A model generated the notes under the pieces. The model made no database searches and was not told the origin of the DNA. It saw nothing but the letters and a program-made list of their open reading frames with translations. From Streptomyces sp. cg36 (GTDB taxonomy: Bacteria > Actinomycetota > Actinomycetes > Streptomycetales > Streptomycetaceae), in contig NZ_CP163520.1 of assembly GCF_041080675.1 (NCBI RefSeq), positions 4,774,001 through 4,838,000 of the forward strand: DNA of 64,000 bases, in the 5' to 3' direction. Of this stretch, positions 15,596 to 24,658 are shown piece by piece; position 1 is the stretch's first letter; the number at the start of each line of letters is the position of its first letter. Both the position numbers and the translations under genes were made by a program.

Positions 15596-16626
15596 GGCCG
15601 CGTACGAGAGTGGTCGCGCTGGTCGCGGCCCTGCTGCTGGCGCTGGCGCCGCTGGGGGCGCCCGCGTGGGCCGACGACGGGAAACCCGCCGTCACCCTGT
15701 CCCAGCGGGAGGCGGCCAAGGGCGCCGAGGTCGTCGCGAGCGGCACCGGCTGGCGGCCGGACGCGCTGCTGATGCTGCTGGTGTGCGGCCAGTCCTCGCC
15801 CGGCCGGGGCGTGCTCGGCGGCACCAACTCCTGCGCCAACGCCGACGGCCGGGCCGTGACCACCGACGCCAAGGGCGCGTTCAGCAAGTCCGTGCCGGTG
15901 GCCGCGCCGCCCAAGCCCTGCCCGTGCGTGCTGCACGTGGCCACCGTGACCGGCGAACAGGCCGCCGTGGAAGCCGAGTTGGCCATCACCGGCCACCCGG
16001 TGGCGCCGCTGCCCGACCAGGCGGGCGGCGGCCGGCTGAGCGTGCTCACCGCGACCGGTCTGGAGGGGAGCAGCGGACTGCTCACCTGGTTCGGCGCGCC
16101 CGCCTCGCGCAAGCTCGTCTTCACCGTCGGCAACCTCGGCTCGGGGCCCGTCAAGGACCCGGTGTTCCAGATCGGCACCTCGCACGGCGTGTTCGCGCCG
16201 CGGTGGGAGGACCAGCAGTGGCGGGGCACGGTCGCGCCGGGCGGCAAGGCCGAGGTCAAGCTGGGGTTCGAGCTGCCCGCGGGCGCGCACGGCGACTACC
16301 AGGTGTCCGTGCGCTACGGCGGCAAGGTGCTCGCCACCCAGCCCTGGGGGGTGGGCCGCCCCTGGGGCGTCACCCTCTTCTGGCTGCTGCTCTGCCTGGT
16401 CGTCCCGGCCGCGCTCTTCCGCGTCGGCATGGCCGTGGTGGACCGGTTCCGCCCGCGCCCGGCCGGACCCGCCCCGGCGGACGGTGCCGCACCCCGGCCC
16501 GGCCCGCAACCCGAGGGCCCCGACGGGCCCGGAACCACGGCCGTGCTGCGCCTGCCCTGGTTCACCCCCGACTCCGCACCGTACGAGAACCGTCCGAACA
16601 CCCCCACGACGAAGGGAAATTCGTGA
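15592..16626 (+). CDS. Secreted protein with C-terminal membrane anchor, unknown function
   Basis: 344 residues from a GTG overlapping the previous stop. A signal peptide (VVALVAALLLALAPLGAPAWA) leads to an Ig-like domain, VTLSQREAAKGAEVVASGTGWRPD, with Cys pairs (CGQ/NSCAN and PCPCVLHV) that vaguely recall neocarzinostatin-like folds. A second beta-rich domain (KLVFTVGNLGSGPVKDPVFQIG) follows, then a transmembrane helix WGVTLFWLLLCLVVPAALF and a ~75-residue Pro-rich cytoplasmic tail. It is translationally coupled to both neighbours (GTGA overlaps), so the three products probably act together at the cell surface. Confidence 0.65.
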   Translation: MRPRTRVVALVAALLLALAPLGAPAWADDGKPAVTLSQREAAKGAEVVASGTGWRPDALLMLLVCGQSSPGRGVLGGTNSCANADGRAVTTDAKGAFSKSVPVAAPPKPCPCVLHVATVTGEQAAVEAELAITGHPVAPLPDQAGGGRLSVLTATGLEGSSGLLTWFGAPASRKLVFTVGNLGSGPVKDPVFQIGTSHGVFAPRWEDQQWRGTVAPGGKAEVKLGFELPAGAHGDYQVSVRYGGKVLATQPWGVGRPWGVTLFWLLLCLVVPAALFRVGMAVVDRFRPRPAGPAPADGAAPRPGPQPEGPDGPGTTAVLRLPWFTPDSAPYENRPNTPTTKGNS

Positions 16627-18074
16627 CCACGCAACGGAGGATGAGCGCGGCGGGAGTCGCGCTGATGCTCGGCGGCGCGGGGATCGTGCTGGCCGCAGCT
16701 CCGGCGCGGGCGGCCGACGTCGCCTACGCCACCGAGTGCATACCCCCGGCCATCTCCGGACTGCCGCCCGTCGAGGGCACCACCAAGGTGCAGATCACCG
16801 CGCCCGCCGAGGCGAAGGTCGGTGACGAGGTCGAAGTGGTGTGGAAGACCGTCCAGGCCGCGTCCAAGAACCCGGACGTCCTGGACCTGGAGAAGGACAC
16901 CGTGAAGCCGACGGGCACCCTCAAGGTGGCCGGGGCGCAGAGCGCCGACCTGGCCGTCGAGGGGCCCCGGCAGAACCCGCCGATCCCCAAGAACAGCCCG
17001 ATGGTCCTGCCGGACATGACGGCCAGGCTGAAGCTGACCAAGGCGGGCGAGGTCACCCTCACCCCGGACAAGTACACGATCAACGTCAGCAAACCGCTCT
17101 CGACGGACACCAAGTGCTCCCCGAAGGAGGCGGTCGGCGCCGGTGCCACGATCAAGGTGACGGACGGCGGGGGGACCACCTCCGGCGGTACGACGACGAG
17201 CGGCGGGACGACGTCCGGCGGCACCACGACGGGCGGGACCACTTCGGGCGGCACCACGTCCGGCGGGTCGACGGCGTCGGGGGGCTCCACGACCGGCACC
17301 ACCACCGCGGGCGGGACGACGGCGGGCGGCACCACCGGCGGTACGACCACCTCCGGCGGCACCACCTCCTCGGGCGGGACCAGCGGCGGCAGCACCACCG
17401 GCGGGCCCGGCGGCCAGACCGACTTCCCGGGCAAGGAGGTCGCGGTCACCTTCGCCTGCGAGTCCCCCGGCCCGGCGAGCATCAACTCCAAGGTGACGAT
17501 CAACGCCAAGAAGGACGGCGGGAGCTTCGGCCTGACGGTCAAGACCGCCAAGGGCGTGATGAAGAGCCCGGCATCGCTGCCCGCGGGCGCGCTGAAGCCC
17601 TCCATGCAGATCACCGTCGGCGGCGCCGACAAGGGCGCGGTGACGGTGACGGGAGCGCCCAACTCCAGCCCGCTGAACACCGGTGACCCGGTCAGCCTCA
17701 ACGACATGACCGGCACCTACAAACCGGGCGCGAGCGGCAAGTCCACCCTCAGCCCCGGCACCCTGACCATCAACGTCGCCCTGGGCACTTCGAAGATCGT
17801 CATCCCGTGCGCGGTCAAGGGCACGGCGCCGGTCTCCCTGGAGCTCGACACCTCGGCCCAGCAGGGCGGCACGTCCGGCGGCACCACGTCCTCCGGCGGC
17901 GCCACCGCCACCGGCGGCGCGGACACCGGCGCGGCGGCGGGCGGCCTCGCCCAGACCGGCGCGAACGACCACGGCGCCCTGCGCGCCCTCGGCCTGATCG
18001 CCGGAACGGCGATCCTGCTCGGCGGCGCGGTCTTCACCTTCACCCCGTGGCGGCGGCTGCGCGCCACCCGCTGA
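16623..18074 (+). CDS. Two-domain sortase-anchored surface protein with Gly/Thr-rich linker and LAQTG signal
   Basis: 483 residues from GTG at 16623 (4-base overlap with the previous gene). Order: signal peptide; domain 1 (ATECIPPAISG ... DTKCSPKEA); a linker of roughly 85 residues made of GGTTSGGTTT-type repeats (17165-17415); domain 2 (VTFACESPG ... IVIPCAVKG), clearly homologous to the protein at 13947; then LAQTG, a hydrophobic segment and RRLRATR. LAXTG is the class E sortase signal known from Streptomyces chaplins. Each domain has two Cys. The linker resembles a wall-spanning stalk. A strong terminator follows directly. Confidence 0.8.
   Translation: MTTQRRMSAAGVALMLGGAGIVLAAAPARAADVAYATECIPPAISGLPPVEGTTKVQITAPAEAKVGDEVEVVWKTVQAASKNPDVLDLEKDTVKPTGTLKVAGAQSADLAVEGPRQNPPIPKNSPMVLPDMTARLKLTKAGEVTLTPDKYTINVSKPLSTDTKCSPKEAVGAGATIKVTDGGGTTSGGTTTSGGTTSGGTTTGGTTSGGTTSGGSTASGGSTTGTTTAGGTTAGGTTGGTTTSGGTTSSGGTSGGSTTGGPGGQTDFPGKEVAVTFACESPGPASINSKVTINAKKDGGSFGLTVKTAKGVMKSPASLPAGALKPSMQITVGGADKGAVTVTGAPNSSPLNTGDPVSLNDMTGTYKPGASGKSTLSPGTLTINVALGTSKIVIPCAVKGTAPVSLELDTSAQQGGTSGGTTSSGGATATGGADTGAAAGGLAQTGANDHGALRALGLIAGTAILLGGAVFTFTPWRRLRATR
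17165..17415 (+). repeat. In-frame Gly-Gly-Thr-Thr repeat region
   Basis: Irregular 9-24 base units built from GGCGGGACGACG and GGCACCACC variants encode GGTT(S/T) repeats linking the two domains of the surface protein. Confidence 0.85.
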
Positions 18075-18090
18075 CGTCCGTACGTACGCG

Positions 18091-18126
18091 AAGGGCCGCC
18101 GCACCCGTGGGGGTGCGGCGGCCCTT
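18091..18126. terminator. Bidirectional terminator between convergent genes
   Basis: A perfect 16-bp stem (18091-18106 with 18111-18126) with a GTGG loop lies between the surface-protein operon (+) and the peptide transporter gene (-). Confidence 0.9.
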
Positions 18127-18148
18127 GGCCGGTGCGGGGAGCGGGGCG

Positions 18149-19639
18149 CTAGTGCACGCCGCCCATGAGCTCCTTGACCTTCTTGCGGTACATCCAGACC
18201 GCGAAGCCCGCGGCGACCGCGAGGGCGGCCTCCAGGGCGACGACGCCCTTGCCGTCCAGGCTGACGCCGCCGATGGAGAGCAGGCTGGTGGTGGCGTCAC
18301 CGGCGGTGACGGCCAGGAACCAGACGCCCATCATCTGGGAGGCGTACTTGGCCGGGGCCATCTTCGTGGTGAGCGAGAGGCCGACGGGGGAGAGCGTCAG
18401 CTCACCGACGGTCTGCACGAAATAGATCGCGACCAGCCACATCGCGGCGGCCTTGTGGCCGCCCTCGGCGATGGTCAGCGGGGCCAGGAACAGGAAGAAC
18501 GAGGCGCCGATCAGGGTCAGACCGGAAGCGAACTTCACGATCGTGCTCGGCTCCTTGCCGCGCCGGTTGAGCGCCAGCCAGAACCAGGCGAAGACCGGGG
18601 CCAGGGCCATGATCAGAACCGGGTTGACCGACTGGTACCAGGAGACCGGGAACTCCCAGCCGAACACGGAGTTCTTGGCGGAGCCCTCGGCGAAGATCGA
18701 CATCGTCGAGCCGCCCTGGTCGTAGATCATCCAGAAGACGGCCGCGGCGGCGAAGAACCAGATGTACGCGGACATCTTCGACTGCTCTTCGGTGCTGAGC
18801 TCCTTGTCGCGCTTGATCCGCGTGAGCACCCAGACCGGGATGACCAGACCGGCGACCGCGATCGGCACCAGCAGCCAGTTGAGCGTGTAGTGGCCGGAGG
18901 TGACGACGGCGGTGTAGAAGACCGCGGCGACGGCCATCCAGATCAGGCCCTTGCGCAGCGTGGAGGTGCGCTCGGCGGCCGTCAGCGGCTTCGGGGTGAC
19001 CGCGGAGCGGTCGCTCAGGTGGCGGCTGCCCAGCAGGAACTGGCCGAGGCCGAGCGCCATGCCGAGGGCGGCGAGGGCGAAGCCGAGGTGCCAGTTCACC
19101 TTCTCGCCGATGGTGCCGATGATCAGCGGCGAGGCGAAGGCGCCGAGGTTGATGCCCATGTAGAAGACGGTGAAGCCACCGTCGCGGCGCGGGTCCTCGG
19201 GGCCCTTGTACAGGTGGCCGACCATGGTCGAGATGTTGGCCTTGAGCAGACCGGAGCCGATCGCCACGAGGCCGAGGCCCGCGTAGAAGAGTCCGGCCGA
19301 CGGCAGCGCCAGCGTCACGTGGCCGAGCATGATGATCACGCCGGCGATGGCGACGGTCTTGCGCGGGCCGAAGACGCGGTCGCCGATCCAGCCGCCCGGC
19401 AGGGCGAGCAGGTAGACGAGCGACAGGTACACCGAGTAGATCGCGGTCGCGGTGGTCGCGCTCAGGTGCAGGCCGCCGGGAGCCACCAGGTACAGCGGAA
19501 GCAGTGCCTTCATGCCGTAGTAGGAGAAGCGCTCCCACATCTCGGTCATGAAGAGAGTGGCCAGGCCGCGGGGGTGGCCGAAGAAGGTCTTCTCGGAACC
19601 GGTGGTGCCGGCCGAGTCCTTCGTCAGGCTTGACGCCAT
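18149..19639 (-). CDS. POT-family proton-coupled oligopeptide transporter
   Basis: 496 residues, about 14 membrane segments. The N-terminal signature is exact: E33-M-W-E36-R-F-S-Y-Y-G, the ExxER proton-coupling motif of the PTR2/POT family. LALPGGWIGDRVFGPRKTV and GGFTVFYMGINLGAFASPL are the two family patterns. It imports di- and tripeptides with protons. The ATG start is well placed. It is divergent from a two-component system across a 573-base gap, so that system might control it, but nothing in the sequence proves this. Confidence 0.92.
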   Translation of the reverse strand: MASSLTKDSAGTTGSEKTFFGHPRGLATLFMTEMWERFSYYGMKALLPLYLVAPGGLHLSATTATAIYSVYLSLVYLLALPGGWIGDRVFGPRKTVAIAGVIIMLGHVTLALPSAGLFYAGLGLVAIGSGLLKANISTMVGHLYKGPEDPRRDGGFTVFYMGINLGAFASPLIIGTIGEKVNWHLGFALAALGMALGLGQFLLGSRHLSDRSAVTPKPLTAAERTSTLRKGLIWMAVAAVFYTAVVTSGHYTLNWLLVPIAVAGLVIPVWVLTRIKRDKELSTEEQSKMSAYIWFFAAAAVFWMIYDQGGSTMSIFAEGSAKNSVFGWEFPVSWYQSVNPVLIMALAPVFAWFWLALNRRGKEPSTIVKFASGLTLIGASFFLFLAPLTIAEGGHKAAAMWLVAIYFVQTVGELTLSPVGLSLTTKMAPAKYASQMMGVWFLAVTAGDATTSLLSIGGVSLDGKGVVALEAALAVAAGFAVWMYRKKVKELMGGVH

Positions 19640-20212
19640 GGTCGATCCTTGCTTGCTCGGGACGCGCGCTTCGTGAGCGGTGGTCGCGCCCGGTGGGGGT
19701 GGCCGGCACCGGCAGGGGGAGCCGCCCCACCCCTACGCCCGAGGGGTTCGCTCCGCGGGTGGCGGAAGCGAGGGGACGGACCCACCGGGATCCACGCCCG
19801 GGGCGCATCATCGCGCCCGGGGCCCGGCCCATAGGTCATTCACTGTCATTCGGAACCAGCAATTCCGGTTCCTGTGCAGAAAAGAGACCTTTGGCTCGCC
19901 AAGCAGGCCAAAGGTCCCCAGTTAGTGCTAAAGGCGTTGGGACACCATACGACACCACACGCCCGCATATGGAAGGACTTGAGACATGGATCACAGGTTC
20001 CATGGGAACCGATTGCCCATATTCGAAGGTGGTTAACAGGATCGCATCCCTGAGCCGCAGGGCCGGCCGGTCGAAAGACGATCAAGGAAAGGTCGTCCGA
20101 CGATCAAGAGGCGATCAGACGGCGGTCAGATGCGGACTTCGGCCCGCCGCCGGGCCCGTCCCTGACGGGTTCGACGGACGGGCCCTCCCGCTCGCGGACT
20201 ACCATCACCCCC
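19640..20212. promoter_or_regulatory. Divergent intergenic region with a conserved-looking hairpin
   Basis: No ORF here has coding character. A perfect 10-bp stem (19886-19895 with 19907-19916; GACCTTTGGC arms, 11-base loop) stands in an unusually AT-rich stretch (19840-20040). It is not placed to end a known gene, so it may be an operator or the 5' leader structure of one of the divergent genes. The last 110 bases before the response regulator contain repeated GACGATCAA/GGCGATCAGAC blocks. Confidence 0.45.
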
Positions 20213-20890
20213 ATGACCCGTGTACTGCTCGCCGAGGACGACGCGTCCATCTCGGAGCCGCTGGCCCGCGCACTGCGTCGGGAGGGTTACGAGGTCGAGG
20301 TCCGCGAGGACGGCCCGACCGCCCTCGACGCCGGACTCCAGGGAGGCGCCGACCTGGTCGTGCTCGACCTGGGGCTGCCCGGCATGGACGGCCTGGAGGT
20401 CGCCCGCAGGCTGCGCTCCGAGGGGCACACCGTCCCGATCCTGGTGCTGACCGCGCGCGCCGACGAGGTGGACACCGTGGTCGGCCTCGACGCCGGTGCC
20501 GACGACTACGTCACCAAGCCCTTCCGGCTCGCCGAACTGCTCGCCCGGGTGCGGGCCCTGCTGCGGCGCGGCGCCACCGAGCCGGTGCCCCAGCCCGCCA
20601 CCCACGGCGTGCGGATCGACGTCGAGTCGCACCGGGCGTGGATGGGCGACGAGGAGCTCCAGCTCACCGCCAAGGAGTTCGACCTGCTCCGGGTGCTGGT
20701 GCGCGACGCGGGCCGGGTCGTCACCCGCGACCAGCTGATGCGCGAGGTCTGGGACACCACCTGGTGGTCCTCGACCAAGACGCTCGACATGCACATCTCC
20801 TGGCTGCGCAAGAAGCTCGGCGACGACGCCGCCAACCCCCGCTACATCGCCACCGTCCGGGGCGTCGGTTTCCGGTTCGAGAAGAGCTGA
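20213..20890 (+). CDS. OmpR-family response regulator
   Basis: 225 residues. Receiver domain: acidic pocket LLAEDD at the N terminus, Asp52 in VVLDLGLPG as phosphorylation site, LTAR switch Thr and Lys102 in YVTKPF. The winged-helix effector domain follows (LTAKEFDLLRVLVRDAGRVVTRDQL, then TLDMHISWLRKKLG and ATVRGVGFRFE). The kinase gene starts 45 bases downstream on the same strand, so they form a two-component pair. The signal and regulon are not evident. Confidence 0.93.
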   Translation: MTRVLLAEDDASISEPLARALRREGYEVEVREDGPTALDAGLQGGADLVVLDLGLPGMDGLEVARRLRSEGHTVPILVLTARADEVDTVVGLDAGADDYVTKPFRLAELLARVRALLRRGATEPVPQPATHGVRIDVESHRAWMGDEELQLTAKEFDLLRVLVRDAGRVVTRDQLMREVWDTTWWSSTKTLDMHISWLRKKLGDDAANPRYIATVRGVGFRFEKS

Positions 20891-20935
20891 CACCGCCTCC
20901 GCCGGGCCCCTTCGTACGTCCAGGGACACTGAGCC

Positions 20936-22201
20936 ATGCGCCGCCGACTGATCAACTCCACGCTCGCCGTGGTGCTCGTGGTGATCGCCGTCTTCGGCGT
21001 CTCGCTCGTCATCGTCGAGACGCGGACGATCAGCAGCAGCGCCCAGGAGAGCGTGAACTCCGAGGCGCTGCGGCTGGTCAGCGTCATCGACAGCCGCATG
21101 CTGGCCAATGAGGCGGTCGGCCCGCACGCCCTGTCCGAGCAGGTCGGCCCGGACCGCTACGCACGTGTGGAGATCCCCGGCCGCGACGCCATCGAACTCG
21201 GCGTGCGGCCCGGCGGCTCGGTCATCCGCGGCACCGCCCAGGGTGAGCGCGGCGAGTCCGTGCTGGTGCTGGAGTCCCGCTCCACGGTCACCCGCGAGGT
21301 CGGGCGCACCCTGCTGATCATCGGCGCGGTGGCGCTGCTCGCCATCGTCTCCGCGGTGCTGCTGGCCGTGCGCCAGGCCAACAAGCTGGCCTCCCCGCTC
21401 ACCGATCTGGCCGAGACCGCGGAGCGGCTCGGCTCCGGCGACCCCCGGCCCCGCCACAAGCGGTACGGGGTGCACGAGCTGGACCGGGTCGCCGACGTCC
21501 TCGACTCCTCCGCCGAGCGGATCGGCAAGATGCTCACCGCCGAGCGGCGGCTCGCCGCCGACGCCTCCCACCAGCTGCGCACCCCGCTCACCGCGCTGTC
21601 GATGCGGCTGGAGGAGATCGCCCTCACCGACGACCTGGACACGGTCAAGGAGGAGGCGATGATCGCGCTCACCCAGGTGGAGCGGCTCACCGACGTGGTG
21701 GAGCGGCTGCTCACCAACTCCCGCGACCCCCGCATCGGCTCCGCCGTCGTCTTCGACCTCGATGAGGTGGTCAAGCAGCAGCTGGAGGAGTGGCGCCCGG
21801 CCTACCGCAGCGCCGGCCGCGCCATCGTCCGCTCCGGCAAGCAGGGGCTGCGCGCGGTCGGCACCCCGGGCGCGGTCGCCCAGGTGCTCGCGGCGCTGAT
21901 CGAGAACTCGCTGATGCACGGCGGCGGCACGGTCGCGGTGCGCACCCGCGTCACCGGCAACCAGACCGTCGTCGAGGTCACCGACGAGGGCCCGGGCGTG
22001 CCGCCCGACCTCGGGGCGCGGATCTTCGAGCGGACCATCAGCGGCCGCAACTCCACCGGCATCGGCCTGGCGGTCGCCCGCGACCTCGCGGAGGCGGACG
22101 GCGGGCGGCTGGAGATGCTCCAGCAGCACCCGGCGGTCTTCGCGCTCTTCCTGAGCCGGGTGGCGCGCGGCCCGCGCGAGAGCGAACCGACGATCAGATG
22201 A
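20936..22201 (+). CDS. Sensor histidine kinase
   Basis: 421 residues. Two membrane helices (residues ~7-27 and ~124-145) flank a ~95-residue extracellular sensor. A HAMP linker follows, then the H box ADASHQLRTPLTAL with His212, the N box ALIENSLMHGGG, G1 VTDEGPGVPPD and G2 STGIGLAVARDL. All catalytic boxes are intact. It should autophosphorylate and pass phosphate to the regulator encoded just upstream. The extracellular domain has no Cys pair or named fold that I recognise. Confidence 0.92.
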   Translation: MRRRLINSTLAVVLVVIAVFGVSLVIVETRTISSSAQESVNSEALRLVSVIDSRMLANEAVGPHALSEQVGPDRYARVEIPGRDAIELGVRPGGSVIRGTAQGERGESVLVLESRSTVTREVGRTLLIIGAVALLAIVSAVLLAVRQANKLASPLTDLAETAERLGSGDPRPRHKRYGVHELDRVADVLDSSAERIGKMLTAERRLAADASHQLRTPLTALSMRLEEIALTDDLDTVKEEAMIALTQVERLTDVVERLLTNSRDPRIGSAVVFDLDEVVKQQLEEWRPAYRSAGRAIVRSGKQGLRAVGTPGAVAQVLAALIENSLMHGGGTVAVRTRVTGNQTVVEVTDEGPGVPPDLGARIFERTISGRNSTGIGLAVARDLAEADGGRLEMLQQHPAVFALFLSRVARGPRESEPTIR

Positions 22202-22276
22202 CCGGTTCACGCCCCTGAAACCGTCCCCTGAAACGGCCTCCGGAACCGCCCTGCGGCGCCCGGGGCCCCGCACGCC

Positions 22277-22801
22277 CTAGGAGCGGGAGTTGTTGCGGGC
22301 GTACGGCTCGTACGGCTGCCCGGTGGTGTCCAGAAAGGATTCGGCGGTCTGGACGGCCTCGCGGGCGGGCAGCGCCCGGAACACCCAGGTGCGGTACGAC
22401 CAGAACCGGAACACCGTGCCCAGGCCCAGGCCGATCACGTTCTTGGCGACGTTGTCGGCGACCGTCGAGGTGAAGCCGAAGCCGTAGTGCGAGAGCGCCA
22501 GCACACCGTTCTCGATGATCAGCCCGATCCCGCTGAACAGCAGGAACAGCATGAGCTCCCGGCTGCGCCGGCCGCTGTCGGTGTGCCGGTAGGTCCAGTA
22601 GCGGTTGCCGACGTAGTTGGTGCCGATGGCGACCGCGGTGGCGATGACCCCGGAGCGGACCACCGCGAGGTGGGCCACGTGCATGCACAGGTTGAAGACG
22701 ATCGCGTTCACCACGAAGCCGATGGCGCCCACCGCGCCGAACTTCGCGATCTCCCGGGCGAGCAGCTGCAGCCGCGTACGCAATGCGCGCCGTTCACTCA
22801 T
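22277..22801 (-). CDS. GtrA-like membrane protein
   Basis: 174 residues from ATG at 22801; an in-frame ATG at 22858 (AAGGGG about ten bases upstream) would add 19 residues and is a real alternative. Four membrane segments with the family pattern: FGAVGAIGFVVNAIVFNLC, TAVAIGTNYVGNRYWTYR, LFLLFSGIGLIIENGVLAL and VIGLGLGTVFRFWSYRTWVF. GtrA proteins move or present lipid-linked sugars for surface polymer glycosylation. The gene is divergent from purK, the same pairing I recall in mycobacteria (Rv3276c/Rv3277). Confidence 0.85.
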   Translation of the reverse strand: MSERRALRTRLQLLAREIAKFGAVGAIGFVVNAIVFNLCMHVAHLAVVRSGVIATAVAIGTNYVGNRYWTYRHTDSGRRSRELMLFLLFSGIGLIIENGVLALSHYGFGFTSTVADNVAKNVIGLGLGTVFRFWSYRTWVFRALPAREAVQTAESFLDTTGQPYEPYARNNSRS

Positions 22802-22991
22802 GGTGATCGCCCAGCCCCGTTCGGATTCGGTGTCTTCTCGTCGTCGCAACCCGGCCATGCTAACCAGCCCCTTGCGGCATTGCGCGGTCACGCCCGCACA
22901 TCCCGGCCACGACCCGGCCTCCGGCGCACGCTCCGGCGGCCCCGGACCGGCTCCTTCCGGGGTCCGCGGGGGCGGCGGATACCCTGGGGGT

Positions 22992-24131
22992 GTGACGTTC
23001 CCGGTAGTCGGCATGGTCGGTGGCGGTCAGCTCGCCCGTATGACCCACGAGGCGGGCATCCCCCTCGGCATCAGATTCAAGCTCCTCAGTGACACCCCCC
23101 AGGACTCGGCGGCCCAGGTGGTGAGCGAGGTCGTCGTCGGCGACTATCGCGACCTGGACACGCTGCGCGCCTTCGCGCGCGGCTGTGACGTGATCACCTT
23201 CGATCACGAGCACGTGCCCACCGAGCACCTGCGGGCCCTGGAAGCGGACGGCGTCGTCGTCCGGCCGGGGCCCGACGCGTTGGTGCACGCCCACGACAAG
23301 GGGGTGATGCGCGCGAAGCTCAGCGCGATCGGCGCGCCCTGCCCCCGCCACCGCATCGTGGCCGACCCGGCCGACGTGTCGCGGTTCGCGGCCGAGGGCG
23401 ACGGCTATCCCGTCATCCTCAAGACCGTGGTGGGCGGCTACGACGGCAAAGGCGTGTGGTTCGTGCGCTCCGAGGCCGACGCGGCCGACGCCTTCAAGGC
23501 GGGCGTGGACGTGCTGGCCGAGGAGAAGGTGGACTTCGTCCGCGAGCTCGCGGCCAACGTCGTGCGTTCCCCCAGCGACCAGGCCGTGGCCTACCCGGTG
23601 GTCGAGTCGGTCCAGGTCGACGGCGTCTGCGACACGGTGATCGCCCCGGCGCCCGACCTCGCCGAGGAGCTGGCCGGGCAGGCCCAGGAGCTCGCCCTGC
23701 GGATCGCCTCCGAGCTGGGCGTGGTCGGCCACCTCGCGGTCGAGCTGTTCGAGACCCGCGACGGGCGCATCCTCGTCAACGAGCTGGCCATGCGCCCGCA
23801 CAACTCGGGCCACTGGACCCAGGACGGCGCGATCACCTCGCAGTTCGCCAACCACGTCCGGGCCGTCCTCGACCTTCCGCTGGGCGACCCGCGCCCGAGG
23901 TCGAAGTGGACCGTGATGTGCAACGTGCTGGGCGGCGACTACCCGGACATGTACTACGCGTATCTGCACTGCATGGCCCGCGACCCCCAGCTCAAGATCC
24001 ACATGTACGGCAAGGACGTGAAGCCCGGCCGCAAGGTCGGCCACGTCAACACCTACGGCGACGACCTCGCCGACGTGCGCGAACGCGCCCGTCACGCGGC
24101 CGACTACCTCAGAGGAACGATCACCGAATGA
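22992..24131 (+). CDS. purK: N5-carboxyaminoimidazole ribonucleotide synthase
   Basis: 379 residues from GTG at 22992. ATP-grasp enzyme of purine biosynthesis: AIR + ATP + bicarbonate gives N5-CAIR. The N-terminal [11 protein letters not shown] binds the nucleotide-binding-fold side; [15 protein letters not shown] is the ATP-grasp glycine-rich loop; [27 protein letters not shown] contains the metal-binding Glu and Asn residues and the family signature. Length is normal. The stop overlaps the purE start (ATGA), so the two are coupled. Any start further upstream would run into the divergent GtrA promoter. Confidence 0.96.
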   Translation: MTFPVVGMVGGGQLARMTHEAGIPLGIRFKLLSDTPQDSAAQVVSEVVVGDYRDLDTLRAFARGCDVITFDHEHVPTEHLRALEADGVVVRPGPDALVHAHDKGVMRAKLSAIGAPCPRHRIVADPADVSRFAAEGDGYPVILKTVVGGYDGKGVWFVRSEADAADAFKAGVDVLAEEKVDFVRELAANVVRSPSDQAVAYPVVESVQVDGVCDTVIAPAPDLAEELAGQAQELALRIASELGVVGHLAVELFETRDGRILVNELAMRPHNSGHWTQDGAITSQFANHVRAVLDLPLGDPRPRSKWTVMCNVLGGDYPDMYYAYLHCMARDPQLKIHMYGKDVKPGRKVGHVNTYGDDLADVRERARHAADYLRGTITE

Positions 24132-24658
24132 ACAGCGCGTCCCCCGTCATTGGCATCGTCATGGGCTCGGACTCCGACTGGCCGGTCATGGAGGCCGCCG
24201 CCCAGGCCCTGCACGAGTTCGAGATCCCGTACGAGGTGGACGTCGTCTCGGCGCACCGGATGCCGCACGAGATGATCGCGTACGGCGAGCAGGCGGCGGA
24301 CCGCGGCCTCAAGGCGATCATCGCGGGCGCGGGCGGCGCCGCGCACCTGCCCGGCATGCTGGCGTCGGTGACGCCGCTGCCGGTGATCGGCGTGCCGGTG
24401 CCGCTGAAGTACCTGGACGGCATGGACTCGCTGCTCTCGATCGTGCAGATGCCGGCGGGCGTGCCGGTGGCCACCGTGTCGGTGGGCGGCGCCCGTAACG
24501 CGGGACTGCTCGCCGCCCGTATCCTGGCCGCCCACGACGACGAACTCCGCGCGCGCATGCGGGAGTTCCAGCAGGAGCTGAACGACCAGGCCACCGAGAA
24601 GGGCAGGCGTCTTCGTACGAAGGTGGAGTCCGCGGCGTCCTTCGGCTTCGGAAAGTGA
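24128..24658 (+). CDS. purE: N5-CAIR mutase
   Basis: 176 residues. Class I PurE, converting N5-CAIR to CAIR. The active-site segments are present: [21 protein letters not shown] with the catalytic His, and [13 protein letters not shown]. The start overlaps purK by 4 bases and the stop overlaps the dipeptidase GTG by 4 bases (GTGA), so purK-purE-dipeptidase is one transcript. Confidence 0.96.
   Translation: MNSASPVIGIVMGSDSDWPVMEAAAQALHEFEIPYEVDVVSAHRMPHEMIAYGEQAADRGLKAIIAGAGGAAHLPGMLASVTPLPVIGVPVPLKYLDGMDSLLSIVQMPAGVPVATVSVGGARNAGLLAARILAAHDDELRARMREFQQELNDQATEKGRRLRTKVESAASFGFGK

Noticed and set aside
22802..22858. Longer GtrA start at 22858
   Set aside because: Kept only as an alternative: the extra residues are Arg/Glu-rich with poor codon bias and the shorter form matches the usual family length.
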